Positions 31,932 through 40,348 of a stretch of DNA of 64,000 bases are shown here, piece by piece. The notes below the pieces were generated by a model. That model saw only the letters and a list, made by a program, of their open reading frames with translations, did no database searches and was not told the DNA's origin. Made by a program: the position numbers and the translations under genes. The stretch is taken from NCBI RefSeq assembly GCF_023516595.1, contig NZ_JAMGBG010000123.1, positions 19,178 to 83,177 of the forward strand. The letters are read 5' to 3'. How positions within the stretch are numbered: the stretch's first letter is position 1; each line of letters begins with the position of its first letter. The DNA comes from Streptomyces neyagawaensis (GTDB lineage: Bacteria; Actinomycetota; Actinomycetes; Streptomycetales; Streptomycetaceae).

Positions 31932-32122
31932 GCCGCGTGCGTGCGTGGTGAACGAATCCGGCCGACGGCAGGCGAACGCCCCTCCAATCACCCGTCCGAG
32001 GGACCGTGAGCGATGGGTAGGCGTGCAATGCTCGGGGAACGGCCCGGTTCTGTCACCATCTACACACTCTGAGTGACCGACCTCGGGCTCACCCCCCGAC
32101 AATTTCGTGAAGGGAACCGGAC

Positions 32123-33307
32123 ATGGGTCCCCACCCCGCGGTCGCGGCGATACGCCTGGCGGTGCGCCGCGTACTCCACGACATCCTCACCGAACACAAC
32201 ACGAACACCACCCGTCGCACGCCCGCCCGCACGACCTCGGGCGCGCCACCTCTCACCGGCGCACCACCGGCGTCCACGCCCCTCACGGCCGCACCCCCCG
32301 AGGCCGTGCCCGGCCCGACGCCGTCCCACGCGAGCCCGGCCCCCCGCCCGGCACCCCCCGCCGACGCCGGGAGCCCCCCGCACGAGCCCGCGCCCCCGCC
32401 GCTCGTGCTCGTCGCCTGCTCCGGCGGTGCCGACTCCATGGCGCTCGCCTCCGCCCTCGCCTTCGAGGCGCCCAAGCTCGGCATCCGCGCCGGCGGCATC
32501 ACCGTCGACCACGGACTTCAGCCCGGCTCCGACCTGCGCGCCGAGGAAGTCGTCCTGCGCCTGCGCGAACTCGGCCTCGACCCCGCCGAGTCCGTCGCCG
32601 TCACCGTCGGCCGCGACGGCGGCCCCGAGGCCGCCGCCCGCGACGCCCGCTACGCCGCCCTGGACGCCGCCCTCGACCGCCACGGCGCCGCCGCCGTCCT
32701 CCTCGGCCACACCCGCGACGACCAAGCCGAAACCGTCCTCCTCGGCCTCGCCCGCGGCTCCGGCATCCGCTCCCTGTCCGGTATGGCCGCGGTCTCGGGG
32801 GCCGGCGGCCGCTACCGCCGCCCCTTCCTCACACTGGACCGCCAGACCGCCCGCAAGGCCTGCATGGTCCAGTCCCTCCCCGTCTGGGACGACCCCCACA
32901 ACGCCGACCCCGCCTACACCCGCTCCCGGCTCCGCCACGAGGGCCTGCCCGCCCTGGAGAAGGCCCTCGGCAAGGGCGTCGTCGAAGCCCTCGCCCGTAC
33001 GGCCCAGCTCTCCCGCGACGACGCCGACGCCCTCGACGCCTGGGCCCGCCAGGCCGAAGCGTCCGTACGCGACGCCGCGGGCCTCCTGGAGTGCGCCAAG
33101 CTCTACGCCCTGCCCCCCGCCGTGCGCCGCCGCATCCTGCGCCGCGCCGCCATCGAGGCCGGTGCCCCGGCCGGTTCCCTCTTCGCCCGCCACATCGAGG
33201 AGATCGACCGGCTCATCACCGGATGGCGGGGTCAGGGGGCCATCAATCTCCCCGGCCGGGTCGTCGCCCAGCGTCAGGGTGGCAGACTGGTGATTCGGCA
33301 AGGCTGA
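32123..33307 (+). CDS. tilS: tRNA(Ile)-lysidine synthetase
   Basis: This 394-residue enzyme puts lysine on C34 of tRNA-Ile so that AUA codons are read correctly. The PP-loop motif SGGADSMALASALAF lies near 100-114, followed by GITVDHGLQ and HTRDDQAETVLLGLARGSG. The C-terminal TilS domain is short, as in actinobacteria. Residues about 25-93 are a Pro/Thr/Ala-rich linker between a first helix (AVAAIRLAVRRVLHDIL) and the catalytic domain. It precedes hpt, a widespread pairing. Confidence 0.93.
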   Translation: MGPHPAVAAIRLAVRRVLHDILTEHNTNTTRRTPARTTSGAPPLTGAPPASTPLTAAPPEAVPGPTPSHASPAPRPAPPADAGSPPHEPAPPPLVLVACSGGADSMALASALAFEAPKLGIRAGGITVDHGLQPGSDLRAEEVVLRLRELGLDPAESVAVTVGRDGGPEAAARDARYAALDAALDRHGAAAVLLGHTRDDQAETVLLGLARGSGIRSLSGMAAVSGAGGRYRRPFLTLDRQTARKACMVQSLPVWDDPHNADPAYTRSRLRHEGLPALEKALGKGVVEALARTAQLSRDDADALDAWARQAEASVRDAAGLLECAKLYALPPAVRRRILRRAAIEAGAPAGSLFARHIEEIDRLITGWRGQGAINLPGRVVAQRQGGRLVIRQG

Positions 33308-33393
33308 AACCGGACGCCGAAGGGGCCCCTCACCGGGCCCCGGGCCCCCAGGGGAAGACGCGTCCGGCGGCGGCCCTGGGACGACCGAAAGTG

Positions 33394-33954
33394 ATGCGGG
33401 TGGACGCGAAAGACATGGGTGCCGACCTCAAGCAGGTGCTCATCACCAAGGAAGAGATCGACGCGAAGCTGGCCGAGCTGGCCGCGAAGATCGACGCGGA
33501 GTACGCGGGCAAGGACCTGCTCATCGTCGGCGTCCTCAAGGGCGCGGTGATGGTCATGGCGGACCTCGCCCGGGCGCTGTCCACCCCGGTCACCATGGAC
33601 TGGATGGCCGTGTCCTCCTACGGCGCGGGCACCCAGTCCTCCGGCGTGGTGCGGATCCTCAAGGACCTCGACACCGACATCAAGGGCAGGCACGTCCTGA
33701 TCGTCGAGGACATCATCGACTCCGGCCTGACCCTGTCCTGGCTGATCTCCAACCTCGGCTCCCGCGAGCCCGCCTCCCTCAAGGTGTGCACGCTGCTCCG
33801 CAAGCCCGAGGCCGCCAAGGTCGCCATCGACGTCGAGTGGGTCGGCTTCGACATCCCCAACGAGTTCGTCGTCGGCTACGGCCTCGACTACGCCGAGAAG
33901 TACCGGAACCTCCCGTTCGTCGGTACGCTCGCGCCCCACGTCTACGGCGGCTGA
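33394..33954 (+). CDS. hpt: Hypoxanthine phosphoribosyltransferase
   Basis: This 186-residue purine salvage enzyme makes IMP and GMP from hypoxanthine or guanine and PRPP. The PRPP-binding motif is VLIVEDIIDSGLTLSWL and the hypoxanthine-loop region is VGFDIPNEFVVGYGLDY. ATG 33394 (MRVDAKDMG) is chosen by family length; GTG 33391 directly before it is equally possible. It lies between tilS and ftsH. Confidence 0.95.
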   Translation: MRVDAKDMGADLKQVLITKEEIDAKLAELAAKIDAEYAGKDLLIVGVLKGAVMVMADLARALSTPVTMDWMAVSSYGAGTQSSGVVRILKDLDTDIKGRHVLIVEDIIDSGLTLSWLISNLGSREPASLKVCTLLRKPEAAKVAIDVEWVGFDIPNEFVVGYGLDYAEKYRNLPFVGTLAPHVYGG

Positions 33955-34153
33955 AACACCCGCGTCACGCGCACGGGCCAGTCTTACTGAGACGCTCGGG
34001 AACCCCAGCGGGTTTCAAGCCGTTGGAGCATGCGAGGACGGGGTGCCATCGGTCCTACGCGGCTTCGGGTGACAATGCTGGGGTACCGTCCGAAGAACAG
34101 TCTTTATCAAACTCACTATGGCAGGAGGGACGGGGCGGCACCGCTCCGTATGG

Positions 34154-36169
34154 ATGGACGTGAAGCGATACTTCCGTGGGCCAGTCATGTGGATCGTGCT
34201 GGCCGTCCTTGCCGTGGTCGTGTTGATGCAGGTCGTCGGCTCGTCCGGCGGCTACAAGACGGTGGACACCGGCCAGGTCGTCCAGGCGATCAATGACAAC
34301 AAGGTCCAAGAGGCCAAGCTGACCACCGGCGAAGAGCAGCTCCTGAAGGTGCAGCTCAAGGACGGCGAGAAGATCGAGGGCAGCTCGAAGATCCAGGCGA
34401 GCTACATCGGCGACCAGGGCGTCACCCTCGCCAACACCCTGCAGGACAAGTACCAGAACAAGCAGATCCCCGACGGCTACACGGTCTCCCCGACCAAGCA
34501 GAACGCTTTCGTCGGCATCCTGCTGTCCCTGCTCCCCTTCGTCCTGATCGTCGTCGTCTTCCTGTTCCTGATGAACCAGATGCAGGGCGGCGGCTCCCGG
34601 GTGATGAACTTCGGGAAGTCCAAGGCCAAGCTCATCACCAAGGACACCCCGAAGACCACCTTCGCCGACGTCGCCGGCGCGGACGAGGCCGTCGAGGAAC
34701 TCCACGAGATCAAGGAATTCCTCCAGGAGCCCGCCAAGTTCCAGGCCGTCGGCGCCAAGATCCCCAAGGGCGTCCTGCTCTACGGCCCGCCCGGCACCGG
34801 CAAGACGCTCCTCGCGCGCGCCGTCGCCGGCGAGGCGGGCGTCCCCTTCTACTCGATCTCCGGTTCCGACTTCGTCGAGATGTTCGTCGGTGTCGGTGCC
34901 TCCCGTGTCCGCGACCTCTTCGAGCAGGCCAAGGCGAACGCCCCGGCGATCGTCTTCGTCGACGAGATCGACGCGGTCGGCCGCCACCGCGGCGCCGGCC
35001 TCGGCGGCGGACACGACGAGCGCGAGCAGACCCTGAACCAGCTCCTCGTCGAGATGGACGGCTTCGACGTCAAGGGCGGCGTGATCCTCATCGCCGCGAC
35101 GAACCGCCCCGACATCCTCGACCCGGCGCTGCTGCGCCCCGGCCGCTTCGACCGGCAGATCGCCGTCGACCGCCCGGACATGCAGGGCCGTCTGGAGATC
35201 CTCAAGGTCCACCAGAAGGGCAAGCCGGTCGCGCCCGACGTCGACCTGTCCGCCGTCGCCCGCCGCACCCCCGGTATGACGGGTGCCGATCTGTCCAACG
35301 TCCTGAACGAGGCCGCCCTGCTGACGGCCCGCAGCGACAAGAAGCTGATCGACAACCAGATGCTGGACGAGGCGATCGACCGCGTGGTCGCGGGCCCGCA
35401 GAAGCGGACCCGGATCATGTCGGACAAGGAGAAGAAGATCACCGCGTACCACGAGGGCGGTCACGCCCTGGTCGCGGCGGCCTCACCGAACTCCGACCCG
35501 GTCCACAAGATCACGATCCTGTCCCGGGGCCGCGCCCTCGGCTACACGATGGTCCTGCCGGACGAGGACAAGTACTCGACCACCCGAAACGAGATGCTCG
35601 ACCAGCTCGGCTACATGCTGGGCGGCCGCGCCGCCGAGGAACTGGTCTTCCACGACCCGACCACCGGCGCCGCGAACGACATCGAGAAGGCCACCAACCT
35701 GGCCCGTGCGATGGTCACCCAGTACGGCATGACCGAGCGTCTCGGCGCCATCAAGTTCGGCGGCGACAACACCGAGCCGTTCCTCGGTCGTGAGATGGCT
35801 CACCAGCGCGACTACTCGGAAGAGGTCGCCGCGCTCGTGGACGAAGAGGTCAAGAAGCTCATCGAGAACGCGCACAACGAGGCCTGGGAGATCCTGGTCG
35901 AGAACCGCGACGTCCTCGACAACCTGGTGCTCCAGCTGCTGGAGAAGGAGACGCTGGGCAAGGAGGAGATCGCAGAGATCTTCGCCCCCATCGTCAAGCG
36001 TCCGCCCCGGCCCGCCTGGACCGGCTCCTCCCGCCGCACCCCCTCCACCCGTCCGCCGGTGCTCTCCCCCAAGGAGCTGGCACTGACGAACGGCGCCAAC
36101 GGCGCGACGTCGGCGATCACCGCCAAGTCCACCGTCGAGGCGACCCCGGAGGAGCGTCCGGAGAGCTGA
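34154..36169 (+). CDS. ftsH: ATP-dependent zinc metalloprotease FtsH
   Basis: This 671-residue membrane-bound AAA protease degrades misfolded and regulatory proteins. It has helix 1 (VMWIVLAVLAVVVLMQVV, about 8-26), an extracytoplasmic domain and helix 2 (about 118-139). The AAA module has Walker A YGPPGTGKT (about 210-218), Walker B IVFVDEIDAVG and the SRH region. The protease zinc site is HEGGH (about 433-437). The tail is Pro/Thr-rich. ATG 34154 (MDVKRYFRG) is the usual family start; ATG 34118 is in frame but neither has a clear Shine-Dalgarno. A terminator follows at 36245. Confidence 0.96.
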   Translation: MDVKRYFRGPVMWIVLAVLAVVVLMQVVGSSGGYKTVDTGQVVQAINDNKVQEAKLTTGEEQLLKVQLKDGEKIEGSSKIQASYIGDQGVTLANTLQDKYQNKQIPDGYTVSPTKQNAFVGILLSLLPFVLIVVVFLFLMNQMQGGGSRVMNFGKSKAKLITKDTPKTTFADVAGADEAVEELHEIKEFLQEPAKFQAVGAKIPKGVLLYGPPGTGKTLLARAVAGEAGVPFYSISGSDFVEMFVGVGASRVRDLFEQAKANAPAIVFVDEIDAVGRHRGAGLGGGHDEREQTLNQLLVEMDGFDVKGGVILIAATNRPDILDPALLRPGRFDRQIAVDRPDMQGRLEILKVHQKGKPVAPDVDLSAVARRTPGMTGADLSNVLNEAALLTARSDKKLIDNQMLDEAIDRVVAGPQKRTRIMSDKEKKITAYHEGGHALVAAASPNSDPVHKITILSRGRALGYTMVLPDEDKYSTTRNEMLDQLGYMLGGRAAEELVFHDPTTGAANDIEKATNLARAMVTQYGMTERLGAIKFGGDNTEPFLGREMAHQRDYSEEVAALVDEEVKKLIENAHNEAWEILVENRDVLDNLVLQLLEKETLGKEEIAEIFAPIVKRPPRPAWTGSSRRTPSTRPPVLSPKELALTNGANGATSAITAKSTVEATPEERPES

Positions 36170-36244
36170 CGCCCACCCGATGAGATCCGGCCACCGGGAG
36201 CCACCGCTCCCGGCCGCGGCCGCCTCACCAGGCCCGGAATGGAT

Positions 36245-36280
36245 GCCGCGCCCCCCTGGTTTTAGCCTGGGGGGCGCGGC
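36245..36280 (+). terminator. Terminator of ftsH
   Basis: GCCGCGCCCCCC (36245-36256) and GGGGGGCGCGGC (36269-36280) form a perfect 12-bp stem; the loop contains TTTTAG. folE therefore needs its own promoter. Confidence 0.85.
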
Positions 36281-36347
36281 ACTGTCGTATGGCCGTAAAC
36301 AGACGCGTCAGCCGCACGCGTCACAGGCTGCAGGAGCGAGGCACCAC

Positions 36348-36953
36348 ATGACCGACCCCGTGACGCTTGACGGCGAGGGCACCATCGGCGAGTTCGACGA
36401 GAAGCGCGCCGAGAACGCCGTACGAGAGCTGCTGATCGCGGTCGGGGAGGACCCGGACCGGGAGGGGCTCAGGGAGACGCCGGCGCGGGTGGCGCGGGCG
36501 TACAAGGAGCTTCTGGCAGGGCTCAGGCAGGCGCCCGAGGACGTTCTGACGACTACGTTCGATCTCGGACACGACGAGATGATCCTGGTGAAGGACATCG
36601 AAATCGTATCTTTGTGCGAGCATCATCTGCTGCCGTTCCATGGTGTCGCTCACATCGGGTACATCCCGGCCGAGACGGGGAAGATCACCGGGCTGTCGAA
36701 GCTCGCGCGGCTCGTCGAGGTGTTCGCTCGCCGACCGCAGGTGCAGGAACGACTCACCACGCAGATCGCCGACTCGCTCGTGCGGATCCTGGAGGCGCGG
36801 GGCGCCATCGTGGTCATCGAGGCGGAGCACATGTGCATGTCGGTCCGTGGCATCCGCAAGCCGGGTGCGAAGACCACGACGTCGGCGGTGCGCGGCCAAC
36901 TTCGGGATGCCACGACCCGCGCTGAGGCGATGAGCCTGATACTGGCGCGCTGA
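36348..36953 (+). CDS. folE: GTP cyclohydrolase I
   Basis: This 201-residue enzyme opens GTP to dihydroneopterin triphosphate, the first step of folate synthesis. It has zinc ligands in VSLCEHHLLPFHG and MCMSVRGIRKPGAKT, and the GYIPAETGKITGLSKLARLVE substrate region. ATG 36348 (MTDPVTLDG) gives the normal family length; AGGAG lies 11 bases upstream. The following fol genes (folP, folB, folK) are on the other strand, beyond an inserted endonuclease-like gene. Confidence 0.96.
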   Translation: MTDPVTLDGEGTIGEFDEKRAENAVRELLIAVGEDPDREGLRETPARVARAYKELLAGLRQAPEDVLTTTFDLGHDEMILVKDIEIVSLCEHHLLPFHGVAHIGYIPAETGKITGLSKLARLVEVFARRPQVQERLTTQIADSLVRILEARGAIVVIEAEHMCMSVRGIRKPGAKTTTSAVRGQLRDATTRAEAMSLILAR

Positions 36954-37020
36954 CCGGATTGTCAGTGCTGCCCGATACGGTCCACCCGGCAGTGGAGAAC
37001 ATCGCTGATGGGGGGACCGC

Positions 37021-38013
37021 ATGGGCCAGGGGCTGCCCAGCCGGCAGACGGTGAACGCCGTCGGTGGACGCCTGCGGGCGTGTGACGTACGGGTGGGAGC
37101 GCGTCTCTGGGCGCTGGACGGGCACCGCACGGTCCAGACGACCGTCAGGGCCGTCACCTCGGCCCAAGTGCGCGAAGTCGTCGACGTGGTCACGGACCAG
37201 GTGACCTTCACGGTGGCTCCGGACCAGATGCTTGCCACGCCGGACGGCTGGACGCATGCGAGAGACGCCGAAGGGACGGTGCTGGCCTGGACACCGGCGA
37301 GGAAGCTGTGCCGGTTACGGCTGACCGTCCGGCCGGGGCGTGACTTCGGTTATCTGATCGGCGCGACCTGTTCGGACGGCACGGTCGGCAAGAACTACGT
37401 GTCGCTCGTGGTCAACGACAGGGCGTTCGCCGAGCGGTACGCGCAGAGCCTGTGCAGCGCCACGGGCCTGAGCGCACGGCTGGAACCTGTGACGCGCCCT
37501 TCGGGATACCTGGGGCGGCCGGTGCCCGGCTTTCGTGTGCGGGTGGTCTCGTCGTACCTGGCCGACCTGATGCGGCAGTACGTGGGAGGGGACGCGCACC
37601 ACCAGCGACAGCGGTTTCCCCGCGTGGTGCTCCGGGACAGGGAGACCTTCGACGGCTTCCTGGACGGCTATACGGACGGGGACGGGTTCCGGAGCAAGAG
37701 ATGGTCCGGTCGGCTGCTCGTCAGCTCGAACGTTCCGTTCCTCGAAGAGCTCGCCCAGGTCGTCGGAGCGAGATTCACACCTCGTCCGCACGGCGCGGCC
37801 TCGCATCTGGTGGTGGCCGACAGCTGGCCGTCACGGGGCACGTTCACACCCGAGAGACATCTGCTGGACCTGAGGGAATCGGGGTGGGCCGAAGTGCGGG
37901 CCGTACGGCGGCGTCCTGCCGGAAGTACCAAGCCCTTCACCCTCTACAGCTATCGCCTCGACCCCCACCCGGGCTTCCTGGTCAACGGTCACGCGGCCCG
38001 AATGCCCTGGTGA
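37021..38013 (+). CDS. Free-standing intein-like protein: degenerate Hint domain with LAGLIDADG homing endonuclease
   Basis: This is a 330-residue protein. Residues about 13-95 follow the Hint (intein) splicing fold, with GARLWALDGHRTVQTTV and FTVAPDQMLATPDGWTHARD; the block-B His is replaced by Gln69. Two LAGLIDADG-type motifs follow: FGYLIGATCSDGTV (about 109-122) and FLDGYTDGDGF (about 213-223), both with acidic residues. The C-terminus (HPGFLVNGHAARMPW) resembles intein block F but lacks the terminal His-Asn-nucleophile. No host protein flanks it. So it is probably splicing-dead with a possibly live endonuclease. Codon 99 is TTA (37315-37317), implying bldA dependence. GGGGGGA lies five bases before ATG 37021. 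Codon use is less GC-biased than that of its neighbours. Confidence 0.78.
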   Translation: MGQGLPSRQTVNAVGGRLRACDVRVGARLWALDGHRTVQTTVRAVTSAQVREVVDVVTDQVTFTVAPDQMLATPDGWTHARDAEGTVLAWTPARKLCRLRLTVRPGRDFGYLIGATCSDGTVGKNYVSLVVNDRAFAERYAQSLCSATGLSARLEPVTRPSGYLGRPVPGFRVRVVSSYLADLMRQYVGGDAHHQRQRFPRVVLRDRETFDGFLDGYTDGDGFRSKRWSGRLLVSSNVPFLEELAQVVGARFTPRPHGAASHLVVADSWPSRGTFTPERHLLDLRESGWAEVRAVRRRPAGSTKPFTLYSYRLDPHPGFLVNGHAARMPW

Positions 38014-38021
38014 TCCGACCC

Positions 38022-38507
38022 CTAGGCGGCCCGCGCCGCGCCCCCGTTGGTGTCGTCGTCCTCCGGGAGCTTGCACACGCGCTCCAGGAAGAAGGCGGCC
38101 ACTATGACGCCGATGCCCGCGAGGACGGAGAAACCGGCGTAGATGGCCTGGTCGCGGCGGGCCGGTACGTCCAGGTGCTCCAGGAGGAAGACACCCACGC
38201 CGCCGTACATCCCGCAGACGAGGGCGGCGACGAGGGCGCTGGCCTGGCCGAAGACGACGGCGCGGGCCGCCATCAGGGGGTCGACCCCCTTGGCGTCGGG
38301 TTGCCGCTCCCGCTGGGCCTTGAGCCGGCTGCGGATGGAGAGCGCGGTGGCGGTGAGGACGGCGGCGATCAGGGCGAGGACGATGGGCGCGGCCAGCGGC
38401 ACGCTCGGCAGGGTGCCCACCGAGTACCACAGCCGGGCCCCCGCCCAGGACAGCACCCCCGCCACGACGAACACCGTGGCCAGCGTCCTGATGCGCAGCT
38501 CTTTCAC
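38022..38507 (-). CDS. DUF3180 membrane protein
   Basis: The 161-residue protein has four predicted helices (LATVFVVAGVLSWAGARLWY, PIVLALIAAVLTATALSI, ASALVAALVCGMYGGVGVFLL and YAGFSVLAGIGVIVAAFFLE). DUF3180 genes follow folK in many actinobacteria; the function is unknown. GTG 38507 (KELRIRTLATV) is chosen on AGAGGG six bases upstream. Its stop lies nine bases from that of the convergent endonuclease-like gene. Confidence 0.85.
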   Translation of the reverse strand: MKELRIRTLATVFVVAGVLSWAGARLWYSVGTLPSVPLAAPIVLALIAAVLTATALSIRSRLKAQRERQPDAKGVDPLMAARAVVFGQASALVAALVCGMYGGVGVFLLEHLDVPARRDQAIYAGFSVLAGIGVIVAAFFLERVCKLPEDDDTNGGAARAA

Positions 38508-38627
38508 GATGCCCTCTCGACGAGTCCGGTGGTCCACGGACACCGGGAGCCGCGGGCGTCGGACGGCGGTCCGATCCCCGGTCCCGGCGGCGTCGGGTGA
38601 CGACCCCGACCCGGTAGACCTTAACGA

Positions 38628-39239
38628 CTACTCGGGCAGGTGGAGTTCCAGGTCGGCGCGGGGCGACACGCCCTCACGGGTGAGACCGTCGAGGATCGCG
38701 GCCACCGAGCCGCGGCCGGCGAGGAGGGCCTCCGGCTCCACGTCGTGCCAGGGCGCGAGGACGAAGGCCCGTTCGTGCGCGCGCGGGTGCGGCAGGGTCA
38801 GGACCGGGTCGTCGGAGATCACATCGGCGTAGGCGACGATGTCCACGTCCAGCGTGCGCGGGCCCCACCGCTCGTCGCGGACCCGGTGGAAGGCCTCCTC
38901 GACGGCCTGCGCCCGCTCCAGGAGGGACGACGGGGGCAGCGTGGTCTTCAGGACGACGACCGCGTTGAAGTACGAGGGCTGGCTGCCCGGCGCGACACCC
39001 CACGGCTCCGTCTCGTACACCGGCGACACGGCCTTGACGCGCACGCCGGGCGTGTCCTCCAGCGCGTCGATGGCGCCCTGGAGGTTCTCCAGGCGGTTGC
39101 CCAGGTTGGAGCCGAGGGAGATCACGGCGCGCCGGGGGTTCTGGAGAGTCGTGTCGGCCTCGTCCACCTGCCGCACCACGGAGGCGGGCACCGGCTGGAC
39201 GGTCGGGTCGCTCTGACCCCCGGTGAAGAACGCGGTCAT
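38628..39239 (-). CDS. folK: 2-amino-4-hydroxy-6-hydroxymethyldihydropteridine diphosphokinase
   Basis: This 203-residue enzyme passes pyrophosphate from ATP to hydroxymethyldihydropterin in folate synthesis. It has the family blocks ISLGSNLGNRLENLQGAI and ERWGPRTLDVDIV, the latter holding the magnesium-binding DxD, then LPHPRAHERAFVL. ATG 39239 overlaps the folB stop (ATGA), so the two are translated together. An N-terminal extension of about 30 residues precedes the core. Confidence 0.95.
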   Translation of the reverse strand: MTAFFTGGQSDPTVQPVPASVVRQVDEADTTLQNPRRAVISLGSNLGNRLENLQGAIDALEDTPGVRVKAVSPVYETEPWGVAPGSQPSYFNAVVVLKTTLPPSSLLERAQAVEEAFHRVRDERWGPRTLDVDIVAYADVISDDPVLTLPHPRAHERAFVLAPWHDVEPEALLAGRGSVAAILDGLTREGVSPRADLELHLPE

Positions 39240-39595
39240 ACTCGGCTCCGGGTGATGGTGACGGTCACGTCGTCGAAGGGGACGGTGATCGGGGCGTTCG
39301 GCTTGTGGACGCTCACCTCGACCTCCTGGACCCCCTCGTGCCCCAGGCACGCCCGGGCGATGCGCTCGGCGAGGGTCTCGATCAGATTCACCGGCTCGCC
39401 CTCGACGATGCCCACGACCTCCTCCGCCACGATCCCGTAGTGCACGGTCTTTGTGAGGTCGTCGTCGGCCGCGGCCGGCCGGGTGTCCAGGCCAAGCGTG
39501 AGGTCCACGACGAAGGTCTGGCCCTCCTCGCGTTCGTGCGGGAACACTCCGTGGTACCCGCGGGCCTTCAGGCCGCGCAGCGCGACACGATCCAC
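39236..39595 (-). CDS. folB: Dihydroneopterin aldolase
   Basis: This 119-residue enzyme cleaves dihydroneopterin to hydroxymethyldihydropterin. It has the family pattern LRGLKARGYHGVFPHEREEGQ, then NLIETLAERIA and VSVHKPNAPI, with the conserved Glu and Lys of the active site. GTG 39595 has GGAG eight bases upstream. It is coupled to folK by a four-base overlap. A hairpin lies in its 5' leader. Confidence 0.95.
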   Translation of the reverse strand: MDRVALRGLKARGYHGVFPHEREEGQTFVVDLTLGLDTRPAAADDDLTKTVHYGIVAEEVVGIVEGEPVNLIETLAERIARACLGHEGVQEVEVSVHKPNAPITVPFDDVTVTITRSRV

Positions 39596-39623
39596 GCGAA
39601 TCACTCCTGCAATCGTCGGTATC

Positions 39624-39659
39624 GGCCGGTGTCCTCCGGGTGCGGTCGCGACACCGGCC
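39624..39659 (-). terminator. Hairpin between the folP/NTF2 pair and folB
   Basis: GGCCGGTGTC (39624-39633) pairs with GACACCGGCC (39650-39659) over a 16-nt loop. It lies in the 249-base gap 39596-39844 and could end the upstream transcript or act as an attenuator before folB. I see no gene in this gap. Confidence 0.45.
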
Positions 39660-39844
39660 ACCTCGAATCTACCTGCGGGCACTGACAGCGCCTGCCCGGG
39701 GAAGGCGGTGCCCACTCCCCGGGGGGAAGGGTTCACCGGGCGTTTCCCGCAGGGAACACGATGGCTCACGCGCCGGGCGCCGCCCATACCCGCACGGCCG
39801 TGTTCCCCGTCACGCCACGCCCCGTCCGGCGGCGCCCACCCCAC

Positions 39845-40348
39845 TCAGGAGGGTGACTCCTCGCCCTCGTCGTCGGCGGACTCGGTGAGCACGGGAGAGG
39901 CGTGGTGCGACCAGAGCCGCCAGCCGTCGGCCGTACGGCGGAACACGTTCGTCGCGACGACCAGCTGCCCGACGAGCGGCCCCAGCTCGTCGCTGCCGTC
40001 CGGGGCGGGCGCGCCGCTGAGGATGTTCTCGGTGCAGGTCACCAGAGCGGTGTCCCCGGTCACGGAGACATGCACGTCGGTGAGGAAGAACTGGATGTAC
40101 TCGGTGTTCGCCATGATCAGCGCGTACGACCGCAGCACCTCGCCGCGGCCGGTGAGCACCGGCCAGCCGGGGTGCACGCAGGAGATCACGCCGGTCTCGG
40201 CAGGGTCGTGGTACTCCTCGTCCACGCCCAGGTCGGCGGGGTCCAGCCAGAGCGAGGACAGCGTCTCGAAGTCGCCCTGCTCCATCGCCTCGTAGAAGGC
40301 CGTGTTGGCGAGTTCGACCTGTTCGACGTCGGTGTGGGCCGAACTCAC
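39845..40348 (-). CDS. NTF2/SnoaL-like nuclear transport factor 2 family protein
   Basis: The 167-residue cone-fold protein has the pattern VELANTAFYEAMEQGDFETLSSLW, then HPGWPVLTGRGEVLRSYALI and NVFRRTADGWRLWSHHASPV. Such proteins are enzymes or binding proteins of many kinds; no specific role can be given. Its GTG overlaps the folP stop by four bases, so it is coupled to folP, as in other Streptomyces fol clusters. A link to folate synthesis is only inferred from that position. Confidence 0.82.
   Translation of the reverse strand: MSSAHTDVEQVELANTAFYEAMEQGDFETLSSLWLDPADLGVDEEYHDPAETGVISCVHPGWPVLTGRGEVLRSYALIMANTEYIQFFLTDVHVSVTGDTALVTCTENILSGAPAPDGSDELGPLVGQLVVATNVFRRTADGWRLWSHHASPVLTESADDEGEESPS

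Noticed and set aside
33955..34117. Clear ftsH promoter
   Set aside because: TACCGT at 34084-34089 has no good -35 at the right distance, so no promoter is called.
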